Positions 12,638 through 23,438 of a stretch of 64,000 bases of DNA are shown piece after piece. Both the position numbers and the translations under genes were made by a program. The DNA comes from Glutinoglossum americanum. Its lineage: Eukaryota; Ascomycota; Geoglossomycetes; Geoglossales; Geoglossaceae. The notes below the pieces were generated by a model that saw only the letters and a program-made list of their open reading frames with translations, did no database searches and was not told where the DNA came from. Within the stretch, counting starts at the first letter, position 1, and each line of letters begins with the position of its first letter. The DNA lies in NCBI GenBank assembly GCA_020080175.1, contig JAGHQL010000019.1, forward strand, positions 62,001 through 126,000, in the 5' to 3' direction.

Positions 12638-14996
12638 TCACTTCGCGCAGTGGTCCGCACCCCCACCCGCAAAAGCAAGTCGACTCATCTTATCCGCAGC
12701 ATCCGTAACCTGCGCTCTCTCGCCACTCTTCGCGGCGGAAACCTGACTTGGCGTCGAGCAGTAGCTCGGAAGAACGTCCAGCGCCGGGTTCCGGAGGAAG
12801 AAGTTCCGCGGTCGCAGCAATAGGGTCATGGGTTCGGCGGGCATGACGGGATAATCTTCCGGAGAAGGGAAGTGTATGATGCCGAACGTGTGCCATAGGA
12901 CGATGTCCGTGTTTTCGATGTTGACGTCTCCATCGGCAATCCATTCTGGTAGGCCCTTGGAGGGGTCGCCGGAGGTTTGGGGGACGTGTCTACCTGCTGG
13001 ATGGATTTCGTTGTCGTCGTCTAAGAACAACTGTTGTGTTAATTGCAATCACTCTGGAGATAGGAAGGGGGATGGAGAGTCGTCTTGCATTTTGTGACAT
13101 GTACGGCGTGCCTTGCAAACCCAGCTCTCTTCCATACAATTCCACCTGGTTTCGGTAGCAGGGTAGGCACTTCTCGGCTGACGAGGTTGTAGCTCACTGG
13201 TTTTTTGCTGTAAGGATTTACCTTATTCGTATTGGCCATTTCCCATGTTCTGCTTGTACTGCCGTCGTAGTCGGAGATCCCTTCCTTCACCATTGAATAT
13301 TTGGTCCTCTTCGCATAAAACGCATTGCCGTGGAAGTTCTCCACGCTTCCGACCTCTCCAGGCCCTCTGGTGGCGTCAACTTGGAATACCGTATTTTGTG
13401 GCCCATCGATGTTGGGATCTACCCGCAGACAGAACAGGTGCTGATGGTTATGTGCGTTGACTCCGGGATAGACTTCAGTTCCCCAGCCATGAGTGTCCTC
13501 GCCGGGATACATTGCATATGTGTTCAAGATGCCGGTCAGCTTGATCTCAAGTTGGATAGTGCCGTCTTGATGGAATATCCAGTAAACGCAGTACTCGTAG
13601 TTTGCGGCCGTGAATACATGAGATATTATGAGCTTGCGACCACGGGTCACGATTACGGAGCCATCCCGGAAGTCTGTCTATTGAGTAGTGTTAGTCGCCT
13701 TGGGAATTTCGGGATCTTCTGGAAGAAAGGCCTACGTGCTTAAACAAGACTCCCGCATCTTCCTCGTGAATACAGATTGCATTCTTAATCGTTGTGCTGG
13801 CTCCCGACTTATTCACAAATGCTGCATCGAGATAGTGGACTGCTCCCTTACAATCGCAGCCCAAACCCAAGCTGTTAGTCATGTATCCACCACCGTATTC
13901 ACCGAGATCAAAAGCATGCTTCCTTTGGTGGGGATGCTCCGGGTTCCCATACGGCACAACCATCTCGGCGAGCGATAACCTGTAAAATATAGGCCTCTCA
14001 GTTCCTTTGTCATTGTACGTAATATTATTAAGCACGATTCCTTCGCGGTAGTTGAAACCTATATGAACTTTCCAATTCTGCCATTCTAGGGTCCGGCCGT
14101 CCATCTTGAAGGAGACGCCCTCAGGCTGAGTGATATTGATGGGCTTGACATCTGTGCGATAGCCCTCCCCAGCCTCAATAGAAGCCACATGGTAGTTGTT
14201 TGGTGCGGCTTTATTTAACGGGCGACGAACAGGAGGTATGTCGATGTGGATAATCTCCTGGGTGTCCGCATTGAAAATGGGACAAAAGTCGAGCGGATAA
14301 GTATACTGACTGTCATCAACGTTTGGGCGGTAGTACATTAGCGCTTGCTGTAACCGCACTTTGCTGCCAAATCGCTCGTCGTACCCGATGGTCCAGGCTA
14401 TGCAAGAATTCGTCAGGGGCTCTCGCACGCAAGATATTCGGATATTGGTAGCTTACGATCACAGTACACTTTGTACATGTCTTCTTTTGGGATCCCAAGT
14501 ATTCTGCACTGCTCAATAACCTTTAGATCTGTCCGGCAAACATGCTCCACGACTTGGAGGTCCTCCATAGTGATCTAGGGGTAGCAGCACATCATTTAGC
14601 ATTATCCGGCTTTCAACGAGCAAAATCAAACAATAGTTAGTGGAATGCACATGAGCCTACCAATGGTTGCACCCCCTCTAGTGACCCCCATTTAATCACC
14701 TTTCCTTCCTTGAGATCCACTAATCCATCGTAGACCCTGCTTCCCTTTCCAATTGCGACTATATCCGCAACGCGATTAGGCCGGTTCGCATGCTCTCGGC
14801 CCGCAAGCCACGCTAGCATTTCAACCTTCCTGGGTTCATAGAGTGTTACAGCATTGTAGAAAAGTGGACCATGTTCCCTCTGGACGATGCCTACGGCCGC
14901 CTCGATCTCAATCTCTGAGAGCGGATCAAATGGGTGTGGTGCGGCAGCGGTACCAGAAACATGCTGAGCAACTTGCTTCAAGCGGTCAAGAACCAT
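12638..14996 (-). CDS. Primary-amine oxidase (copper/TPQ amine oxidase)
   Basis: Oxidatively deaminates primary amines to aldehydes, releasing ammonia and hydrogen peroxide. The ATG is at 14994-14996 (MVLDRLKQVAQ); the frame is open slightly upstream but without an ATG. Five exons are readable. The N-terminal part carries small amine-oxidase N2/N3-type domains. The large catalytic domain has the segment with HAFDLGEYGGGYMTNSLGLGCDC, which should include the catalytic-base Asp. The cofactor motif is TAANYEYC, whose first Tyr would become topaquinone. Copper ligands are the HxH in NAHNHQHLFCL and the His in GIIHFPSPEDYPVMP. The last intron is placed between FARHA and LFLDDDNEIHPAG; its donor gtacat is a choice by eye. 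No signal peptide is seen, so a peroxisomal or cytosolic site is likely. Length is near 680 residues, normal for fungi. Confidence 0.92.
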
Positions 14997-15486
14997 TTTC
15001 AATTAGTAAACTCCGCTCGTAAAATCACTGATGCATAGAAGACAGCAGGAACGTATTAGTGAGAGGCCAATTGACTTAAGTCCGGGGCTGCTGGTGGGAG
15101 GAAAGCTTGTTAAATAGGTCACGAATATCTCGGTTTCCTTCACCAACCCCACTAGAGGAATGATCGGGTACCTCCACCAAGGACGCGATAAGGAAAACGG
15201 TTGGTCGGTATGAGGCTAGTTTATCCGGACTTTCAAACCGAAAACGGAAGAGCCTAAACCGCTTTCAGGAAAACGATCCCTAGGGTGAGGAGCCTCAACC
15301 TGATAAGAAACTGGCCGCTCCGCTTGAGCGTCGTGATATTCGTCCAGAATCCGAGGTCGCAGTGGCCATGGTATATTCACCCCGGAGCTAAGAATGCGGT
15401 TTGCCTGATCATCTCTATATCACAGCTTGAATTGAGTATATGTTTAGCATTCCTTGGAACGAATAGCTGTCGATCCACAGCTGATT
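14997..15486. promoter_or_regulatory. Upstream region of the amine oxidase
   Basis: 490 bases between the amine oxidase start and the RPA49 stop, both on the minus strand. No coding sequence or RNA gene is visible. It should contain the amine oxidase promoter. Confidence 0.4.
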
Positions 15487-17133
15487 CTACCTCTTGGTTC
15501 TAATCTGCCTAGTTTTAGGGAATTCTAGTGGTATTCTTAGCTTCGCCAGTTTATGCAACGTTGCCTCCGCTTTGGTTAATTTCATCCTTTCCCTCTCCTT
15601 TTCCGTTGGGAGCTGGACTTTGCAACCGATCTCTTGGAAGTATTGTGTGATCCTGAGTGATACGGATGTCAGAGGCTTCGTTCCATAACATTTAGAGCAC
15701 CCTTGCGTGCTTCAAGGGCAGAGTGATAAAATATGCATACTCTTTTGTTTCAAGCTTCAAATCTTCCTTCAAATCGTAGATGTCGACTTCAAAGCCGTCG
15801 ACAATGAGAGCTATGGCAGCAATGTGCGTAATGAGGTTATCTACATGCCACTTTGTCATTGGCAACCTATATCTCCCAAAGAGGAATTAGCTTCAATCTC
15901 TATTGATATGCACTGAAATTAATGGTGTGGCTCACCCGCCATTTGTGAACTTCCCTCGCACTCTGTCGACAAGGAAGTCTGGCACTCCGAGAGCTTTTTT
16001 CAACTCCTCTCTAGGAGGCAACTTCCTTCCATCCCTCGACCCCTTGCCCAGAGAGAAAAAGAAGTCAAGTAATAGCTGTAGGTACCGTAGGACTTTCAGC
16101 CTCTTGACGTCGCCCGCTTCACCAACTCTCTGCACCTTTTTGCAGATATAGCGTGATTTGGAGGTGATTCCGTCCCCCTCAGCCATCGCATCTTGCCACT
16201 CTTTGACCGATAAAATTCTCATCTCTTCGTGACCTACAAGACTCTCAACGGAGTAAACTTCATCTGGGCTCGTAGCATGGAGGTTGGCTTTTGGTCGTGG
16301 CTTGTTAGCATCAATGTCTTTCTGGAGGTCATCGCGTGAAGCCATAGTGTTCACCGAAGGGGCTATCGATTCTAGGACCGCCGTAGCCACCGAGTCTATT
16401 GCCAACGGCGCATTCGTGTCACTAGAGGTACGCAGAACGGTAGACTTGCTAGGGCTTATCGCATTTTCTGTGAGAGAAGCAATGGCTTTGCGGGTTTTTT
16501 TAGTTCCGAAAGCGAGACCAAGCTCGTCACGAAGGGCTCGGTTCTTGAAGTTACAGTTAGCCCCGCATTTCAGAGATAGATAGGGGAAAACTAAACCGTC
16601 TGCTTCTCCTCTTCCTCCAGTTCTTTGTCTGGGGTTGCCTCCTTCCTTAGAGCCCCTCTAATAATGAGCTTCCGCGCCTCCATCACCTGGAGTTCTCCAA
16701 TAGCGGGATCGTAAACCCCCACGTAATGCTTTAGCAGCCTATCTTCTGCAGTTTCCTCGCGGCCCGTGTAATCAATCTTCGGGTGTGCGGACGAATTCAA
16801 TAGTAGCTCGCTGTTAGCGGAAGTTGACGACTTGCGACGAACTTGATTATTTATATAAGGCCGCCGGAATGGTTCGAAGCAGGTAGTCTTTGGCAGAGCA
16901 AGACCTGGCGTAGAGGCTGGACATCATAAGCATATTCCTACAGCTTGCGGTGGCTCTGCGATCGTATTCAATGTGACCTGGTCTAGAAACTCACCGATCA
17001 CTGGACACCATTCATCCATATCTTGAATCATAGAAACCTGAACGACTGGCACAGGTTTGGGTGCACCAACAGCGACTCTTTTGCTGGCTCGTCCGTTCTT
17101 CCCAGGCTCTCTCTTCCTTTTTAGTTCCGCCAT
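15487..17133 (-). CDS. RPA49: RPA49, A49-type subunit of RNA polymerase I
   Basis: Nucleolar RNA polymerase I subunit; with A34.5 it forms a TFIIF-like dimer, and its tandem winged helices act like TFIIE. The start is ATG 17131-17133 (MAELKRKREPG, a basic N-terminus). The first intron, gtgagt to ccag, links CPVI to ASTPGLALPKTT. Recognisable A49 features are the dimerisation part with KHYVGVYDPAIGELQVMEA, then YSVESLVGHEEMRILSVKEWQDA, SRYICKKVQRVG and the winged-helix region with LRYLQLLLDFFFSLGKG. Later exons encode MTKWHVDNLITHIAAIALIVDGFEVD and, after a gtatgc intron, a tail with RITQYFQEIGCKVQLP and LRIPLEFPKTR, ending at a TAG at 15487-15489. Homology to fungal A49 is clear; some internal exon borders are approximate. 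Confidence 0.86.
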
Positions 17134-17641
17134 ATCCGCGGTGCGGATGGAGCGGAGTGTTGCTGAGGTTGAAGTTCTGGGAGTAATTTAAGCCGCAACT
17201 GGAAGCCTAGTCTTGGCTTTCGCTAGGATTACAAACTTAAACAATTTTTCTACGCGGGAACACTTAAGAAGCAGGGGTGCTTTGCTATTTTCAGGTCATT
17301 CATCGATTCTCAGAACATAACCACTCCTATCTCTTAGAGAGCAGAAGACGCATAGTGAGATACAGCGCTATGAGCTCCACTAGCATGTAAGAAAACACTT
17401 TCATAGCCCGACGAATGTTGGCAACCCCCTCTTGAATAACCATCGTACGGCAATTCCTAGATAGCGCGCTCGTGGTAATCACACCAGTTTGAAAACAGAC
17501 CTAACCGCAGAATGCAATGCCGACATAGGGGTAGGATCGTCGAGTCGGTGAACGCGTCTCCGAAGATGAGTTGAGGAATCAAACTCAAGGTAGTGTGTTT
17601 ACTGGAGGAACAAGGAGGTTTTGATCGAGCTTTTGGGGTGT
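17134..17641. other. Intergenic, RPA49 upstream and eL41 3' flank
   Basis: 508 bases with no gene that I can support. It holds the RPA49 promoter and the 3' UTR of the eL41 gene. Several short frames are open but show no family features. Confidence 0.5.
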
Positions 17642-17775
17642 TTACTTGCTACAAAAGCGGTCCCATTAATCAATCGGATGCCAAACGGAAAGGGTGTGTC
17701 TTACCTGCGGGCTCTAGTTTTTCTCCTCTTACGTTTCAGGCGTCGAACTCGCTTCTTCCTCCATTTCGCTCTCAT
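17642..17775 (-). CDS. RPL41: 60S ribosomal protein eL41 (25 residues, last codons split by an intron)
   Basis: One of the smallest eukaryotic proteins, a single basic helix in the 60S subunit at the subunit interface. The ATG is at 17773-17775. The exon (to 17705) encodes MRAKWRKKRVRRLKRKRRK followed by TRA and R. An intron, 17704-17649 (56 nt, gtaaga…gtag), then splits the Ser codon, and the second exon CAAGTAA (17648-17642) completes Ser-Lys-stop. The protein matches the eL41 consensus over its whole length. Without splicing the frame would stop one codon earlier (…RARR). Upstream, a 5'-UTR intron is likely (gtacgt near 17903 to ctaacag near 17810). The gene is head-to-head with the Mek1-like kinase. 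Confidence 0.95.
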
Positions 17776-18113
17776 CGTCGATAACTAGGTAATCTTGACA
17801 ATGACCTGTTAGCAACGGCGTTTCTAACACGGTCAAAAACTAGGCACATTGTAGATATCCCATGCAGTCAACTAAGTGAGGTGGCAAAATCGGAGATACG
17901 TACTCGTTGTCGAAGATGAGTTGTCTTAGGTTGCGTTGATGTTGTTGTAGAGAAGCGAGCGGGGTCTAAAGTCTGTTGTTCGTGTTCGAGCGCCGCTTTT
18001 ACTGCGCAGTCACGATAGGGCTTGACGCTCTGCCCTATATGAGTCAGGTGATCTCGAGTCAAGCTCGCGTTTCACAACCGCGTTTTCCCCGGCAGTTCAA
18101 CATCACGAATAAG
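17776..18113. promoter_or_regulatory. Bidirectional promoter of RPL41(-) and the Mek1-like kinase(+)
   Basis: Only 338 bases separate the two start codons, and the probable eL41 leader with its intron occupies much of it. A minus-strand frame at 17868-18062 is most likely leader sequence. A shared promoter for a constitutive ribosomal gene and a meiotic-type kinase is implied. Confidence 0.5.
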
Positions 18114-20334
18114 ATGGATTTCTCAGAAAACGGCAATGACCAATCTCTCGTTGTCGGCAGTCTCAGCGGTGAGACTGATACAGGGGAACCAGGTATCTTT
18201 ACTATTTCCTTTCTATGTCGAAAGCTAAGCGACGGAGTCCAAATAGTAATTTATTCGAAGAGAGAGACCCTCGTGGGCAGAGATCCAAAGCGCTGGTATA
18301 GTCAATCAAGGGCTATTGATGGTTCAATTGCTCACATGCAAAGTGACCATGTTCTGCTGAACGCTGCAGTCTCAAATTTTCACTTACGCATTTACTGCAT
18401 CGAGTACGAGAAGTCACTGCCACTAGTATACTGTGAGGATCTATCACGAAATGGCACTACCTGGAATTCGGTGACCATTGGGAAAGGGAAAGGAGTTCTG
18501 CTCAGTGAAGGGGATCGTATTTCGGTCAGTCATGGCGTAGTCAAACTAACCTTCCATCAAAATTTCACGCCTGCCGTAGAGCAAATAAACAAGGTACAAG
18601 AGGCAGAGAAAAAGGTAATTCATCGCCAACACACCCATGCAGAGTGATGGAATACAGCCTAACTATACCCAGTTATTCGTAGACCGCTACATCATCACAA
18701 ATCGCAAACTTGGCGGTGGAGCCCAGGGAGCAGTGTATATGAGTATCAATCAGCAGACGAAGCACCAATTGGCATGCAAAATTGTGGATCTTCATGCTCA
18801 CATGCCCCTACAACAGTATGCCGAGGACACCAAAAGGAGGGACCTCGATATTGGGCAGAGGCAAATAGATTTAAAGGCAAACGAAATTCGTGAGGGGCGG
18901 ATGCGTGAGGTGGAGATACTGCGATCGCTAAGCCATGTATGCTGTTACGCTGTATTGGGGGCTTTTGCTGATACTTCGGAAGCCAAATATCATCGGTCTC
19001 GAAAAGGTGTTTAGAAGCGAAAGAACCATGTACGTCCTACTTTCCACAGACGTACTAGGCAGACAGGCTAAGAGCTCACAGGTATATCTTCGAAGACCTC
19101 ATCATAGCGGGTGATCTGTACTCCTACATCGAAGCCAGGGGTTCTCTCAGGGACACAGAGACGGCCACAATCGTCAGACAAGTTCTCAAGGGCTTGGAGT
19201 ACCTACACAGCAACAACATTGTCCACCGAGATCTAAAACCCGAGAACATACTAGTCACTTCGACAAGAGCAGGCTCGAGGGTATTGTTGACAGACTTCGG
19301 ATGCGCCAGGCCAGCCAAGGATGTCTGGTCAAGACGAATGAAGACTGTGGTAGGCACTACCGAATTCGCAGCGCCGTAAGCATTGTCCTGGTAAATAACC
19401 TACCGCTTTGCTGACCCTTCTCGAACTAAGTGAGGTTCACCCAAAGGGGAGGGTAATCGAGGGCAAGGGCTACACCATGGCGGTCGACATGTGGTCCCTG
19501 GGTGTAGTTACCATTCAGCTCCTTACGGGCGTGACCTTTTTATCCGAATCCGAATTCCCATATGAACCTGACGACAAGAGAGCTCTGCTGGCATGTGAGC
19601 GCGTCCTTCGACGTATAGAGAGCGATGAAGAGGAGTGGGAAAACGTTGGGCCCCGCCCAAAAGACTTTGTGAAGAAGTTGATGGTCCCGAATGTAGAGAA
19701 GAGAATGAAAGCCCAGCAAGCACTGAAGCATTCTTGGTTCACAAATAAGGCTCACATAGCCTTATATGAAGAAATCTACGAACGAGCAATCAGAGATTGG
19801 AGGCCAAGAACTCCATGTCCTAACATCATTGAAGATATTAGTCTTCCAATTCCGAAGCAGGGCGGAGTTGATTCACCAAGTAGCGGCACCGTATCGGGGT
19901 ACTTCAAGGGAGTCCCCAAGATTCTGCCAAGCGTAGCAATAGCGGTATCCGGGACACTTCTGCCTTCAACTCTGGAAGGGAAAGGATTACCTAGTACCCT
20001 GTTCTTGCCAGGACCAAGTGCTGCCGCCGCCAAAGTACAAACTGCAAAAATGTGCGAGGTTGACTACTCACACAACAGCTTCACGGCTCCCCCTCCGGAG
20101 CATGACACCAATAGGAGCAACGAGTCACTAGCCAATAGAATTGCCTCAGCACCTCAGCAGAGCACTATTAGTCGCAGTGCCGTCTGTGGTCTTGGGGCGC
20201 AAACTAACGCCACCGAACAACCTCGACCGGAACAGAAGAAAAGACGTTTCCAAGGTGTGCATTTTGCAGGGGAGCAGGGCGGCCGTGCTGAGGCTGGCAA
20301 GTATGCTAAGAAGCAGAGGTGCGGGCCCTGCTAG
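18114..20334 (+). CDS. FHA-domain Ser/Thr kinase, Mek1-like (Rad53/Chk2 family)
   Basis: Checkpoint-type kinase; the single FHA domain before the kinase suggests the meiotic recombination kinase Mek1, which enforces inter-homolog repair. Start ATG 18114 ([11 protein letters not shown]); the frame is open further upstream but that part overlaps the neighbour's leader. The FHA domain (residues about 35-150) has [18 protein letters not shown] and SRNGTTWNS. Introns lie at about 18613-18655, 18937-18982, 19027-19080 and 19378-19433. Kinase motifs are GGGAQG, LACKIV (ATP Lys), [20 protein letters not shown] and AAPE (the APE codon is split by an intron). The C-terminal 170 residues are low complexity with basic patches ([15 protein letters not shown]). 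Chk2 is the alternative identity; orthology needs a tree. Confidence 0.85.
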
Positions 20335-21156
20335 TGATGAGAGCTTCCTAACCCTAAGGAACACTAAAACTCTAGGGACCAATTGAAACGAGGCACAATA
20401 GCAGTATTAAGTATAGCGCCAACACCGCTCTTCCGCCTTCCGCATAGCTCCATATATAGCTAACTTCTACACGCTATACGCTTTGACAGGTAAACGATTA
20501 ACCACAGGTGCGATCGAATTCCACAGGACGTAGAAAGGCTAACCCTAGTGCAATAGCTGAACAGATTCTTAAGGACGCTATATGATTCTCTCTCTATGGC
20601 TTAATAGAATGTTACTAATGCTTTAATCTTTAATAATATCGTGTTATAATCGCAGTAGTGCATTTTCGTTCTTCTACCTTTCTAGTTGGCGACTGGCTAG
20701 TCCTAAATAACTGGAGCAACGTTGGTATCTAGGGAGGTTACTTCGATTCTTGTCCTCAACGCCTCCGACATTGGTCGGCTGGACTTTTCGGCCCTCACCG
20801 GAGGGCTTGTACGCTATACTTTGCTAGATTCCCTGGTCTTGCCGCGTTGAGAATACCTACAGGGGAGTCACAGATGATCTTCTAAACACAGGCCAGAAAT
20901 CGCAGGCCTAATTGACGGGAAAGCATCCTCTGCGACTTCACCTGACCTCTCTTAATTAGTAGAGTTCCCGTTGATCTTTGGGGACCCTCAAAATGGACAT
21001 TGCAAACCGCGAAGCAGCACGGATTATAGCTCGCAGCTAGAACAACGACCCAAGGAATCAAGGAGAAACTAAATAGTATTTCTAGGTAGAGAACAATATA
21101 TCATCACTCCAGTCTACTCCTCCAGCCCTGTCATCTTCAGTCGCCCAGAGCGTCTC
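20335..21156. other. Gene-poor stretch, no identifiable features
   Basis: About 820 bases, locally AT-rich around 20580-20660, with many stops in all frames. It has the look of old, decayed sequence, but I find no terminal repeats, target-site duplications or coding motifs that would name an element. Confidence 0.4.
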
Positions 21157-21365
21157 CTAGCTATCTGCAATTTCCTCAGCACAAAGGCCACAACATAGCG
21201 CCTCTCCAACACAGCAAGCAGCGCAGCAGGTGCAACTATAGGCGAACGCAACATGTCAGCCAAAGCGATTCTCGTGGGCTCAATCATCCGAGGAGCTCAC
21301 AGGCCACAGCAACAATCTTCGCCCAATCCACCACCACGAAGGCCAAGTTTAGGCTCCGCAGTCAT
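21157..21365 (-). CDS. 47-residue cysteine-rich 'LRGGG' small protein, two exons
   Basis: Function unknown. Exon 1 (21365-21301) starts MTAEPKLGLRGGGLGEDCCC. The intron 21300-21236 (65 nt, gtgagc…ctatag) is in phase 2, and exon 2 (21235-21157) continues with CTCCAACCVGEALCCG and ends AEEIADS at a TAG. Eleven of the 47 residues are Cys, in pairs spaced as in short fungal Cys-rich and CYSTM-like proteins, which often carry a Gly-rich LRGGG stretch before the Cys block. There is no signal peptide. The Cys block could be a palmitoylated or membrane-lying helix, or a metal-binding patch; this is inference. The splice sites, exact frame and family-like composition argue for a real gene. It sits alone in a 3-kb gene-poor interval. 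Confidence 0.72.
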
Positions 21366-23438
21366 CACGTTGGTAGGTCTCTAAGCGCAAAACAGCCAAC
21401 CGTTAGCTAGATGGTAGTGGGAGACCCGAGGGAGGAGTGGAGCAAACCGGCTGTTCCGAGCTGACACGGGGGGCTTGATCAGACCCCGCGGCAGGCTGGG
21501 CCATCATCTTGACTGGCTGTGGCTGAGCGACCTCCGGGGTTTGCGTCATGACTGCCGTGGATTCGTTCTATCTAATAATGACTTGCTGCAAGACGAAAGA
21601 AGATTATATAATTGGATATCGGCTGCACAGCGGCTTGTTATGTGGAGAGGTTCGACGAGAAAGTGTGGGTGGAGGGGAAAAGAGTCCTCAAAGCTCTATT
21701 TATGCCCCGTCAGCGAAACCTCGTTTCCAATTCACTCGCTGTTCCTGTCCCGTACCACCACCGCCCAGCTCATTCACCGGCCCATCGACTGGCTCCGCGT
21801 GTCCCTCCCCCCGCCGGAGCTAAAAAGAGCAAAAACTAACGAGTCCGTTCCAGAATTTCGGCAAGAAGAGCCAGAATTAGGCGGCGGGGGGCCTCCACAG
21901 AGAAGCCCGAATTCAATTTAGTATATGTTAATCAATTGAGAGTGCAACACCTACCTATCCCACCCCAGCGAGCTCTGATCTCAGACATCGGCGGCGGCTT
22001 CTCAGACAGCCTACGACGGAGATGCCACAGGCTAAAAAGGAAAAACGAAGAGAAGATCCGCACCAATCTCCTCCATTATGCCTATTGGCATCAGACCCGA
22101 ACTAGAAAGGCGCAAATGCACGGTGCTTGCTTTCGCAATGCTTATCCTGTTCAGCTGGTCCAGGGTCCAACAAGGCACCACAATGCGGGCCCTCGTGCAC
22201 ACGTAACGTACCCTACCAGCGAAAACGAACGCCGCACGAACACCGCCCACGCCCCATTGCACCGCATCGCGCCATTTGCTGCCAGAGAAAACGCGGCATT
22301 TCCAAATCCCAACCTTTCACCATCCGGCGATCGAGCGAAACACAAAACGCAACAAAACCCAAAGCCAACGGGACCCCGTTCGAATCCTAACCAACCACGG
22401 CGTGGGAGGGGGTTGGTGGATGAACCAGGCCCCACCCTTGGGGGGGGACAGCCAATTTAGATCGACCGCGCACCACCCCCCTCTAATCCACATAACACAC
22501 AACCCGTGGTGGGATTGGAAAAAAAAATAAAAAATAAAAAATCCCGCAATCCAACCTCTTCCGATCGCGTTAGTGAGGGTAATGGTTGCAAGGGGTCGAA
22601 CCAAGCATTCCCGCCAAGGGGCCATCAAAAAAGCTTGTCCTGCGCAGTGCGGCGCGGGTCAAATCTCTTGGAACCCGTCGTTTATCGGGGACGGACGCAC
22701 AGAACGACGGGGGGGGGGCGGTGCTTGTTATTGCTTGTCGTCGCGCGCGGGAAGGGGGGTAACTGCGTATGTACGTACGTACGCTTTTATTATTGTTATT
22801 ATTGCTATCGTCATTGGTCGGGCTGTGTGTTTGCAAGCGGTGCGTGCGCTGCGTTGCGTGATTTTTTTTTTTTTCGAGGCTCGCGGATGGAATAACTACA
22901 TGATGTGGGCGTTGGTTCGTATGTATGTATGTATGTGTGTATGTATAACCGTACCTCCCCCGTGCGTGAAACGGTAAAATAAACAGATGGAAGCAAAAAA
23001 AAAAAAAAAAGGAAAAAGAGGGCGCGGTGGATGGTTCCCCGTCCTGCATCCCACATGCCGGCGATTCTCCAAGTTTTAAGTATGATTCACCCCTTGTCTT
23101 AATACAACCACAACGATAATAACCCACAGTTCTTTCCAACTCATTTTTTCCTACTGGGCTCGTTTGCTTCGTTACTCTATCCTACCGCGCGTCTCAATCC
23201 CAACTCCGCCCCCAATCTCCCCCCTCAAAGCTGTGTATGTGTGTGTGTGTGTGTGTACGTTTCGAAACATCCCATTCCATTCCCAAACGGGGCTAAAAGG
23301 AACCGGCAAGTTCCCGAAGCCAAAGGAAAAAGCAAAAAAGAAGAAGAAGAGGACAACGTAGTATAAAAGAGTATTTGTGTTTGGTTTCCGGTCGTGGGGG
23401 ATAAAAAAAAAAAAAATAGGCTTTTTTAAAGGGAGAGG
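21366..23438. repeat. Gene-poor stretch with microsatellites
   Basis: About 2.1 kb. The left end must carry the promoter of the Cys-rich gene. Simple repeats include TACG/TATG runs (about 22768-22785 and 22918-22948), a T-run at 22861-22874, an A-run at 22995-23010, and a TG dinucleotide run at 23235-23256. Open frames here (for example 21936-22460, plus) are compositionally biased with no recognisable domain. The right end should contain the 3' UTR of the F-box gene. Confidence 0.6.

Noticed and set aside
17868-18062. Minus-strand frame upstream of eL41 (MTRDHLTHIGQSVKPYRDC…)
   Set aside because: It lies where the eL41 leader and its intron are expected and does not join to a downstream exon in phase; most likely untranslated.
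20400-21100. Decayed LTR-like or other retroelement fragment
   Set aside because: The composition is suggestive, but no terminal repeat pair, primer site or coding motif can be seen, so no element is named.
22570-23139. Long minus-strand frame with Tyr/Thr/His repeats
   Set aside because: It is the translation of TATG, TACG and T-run microsatellites.
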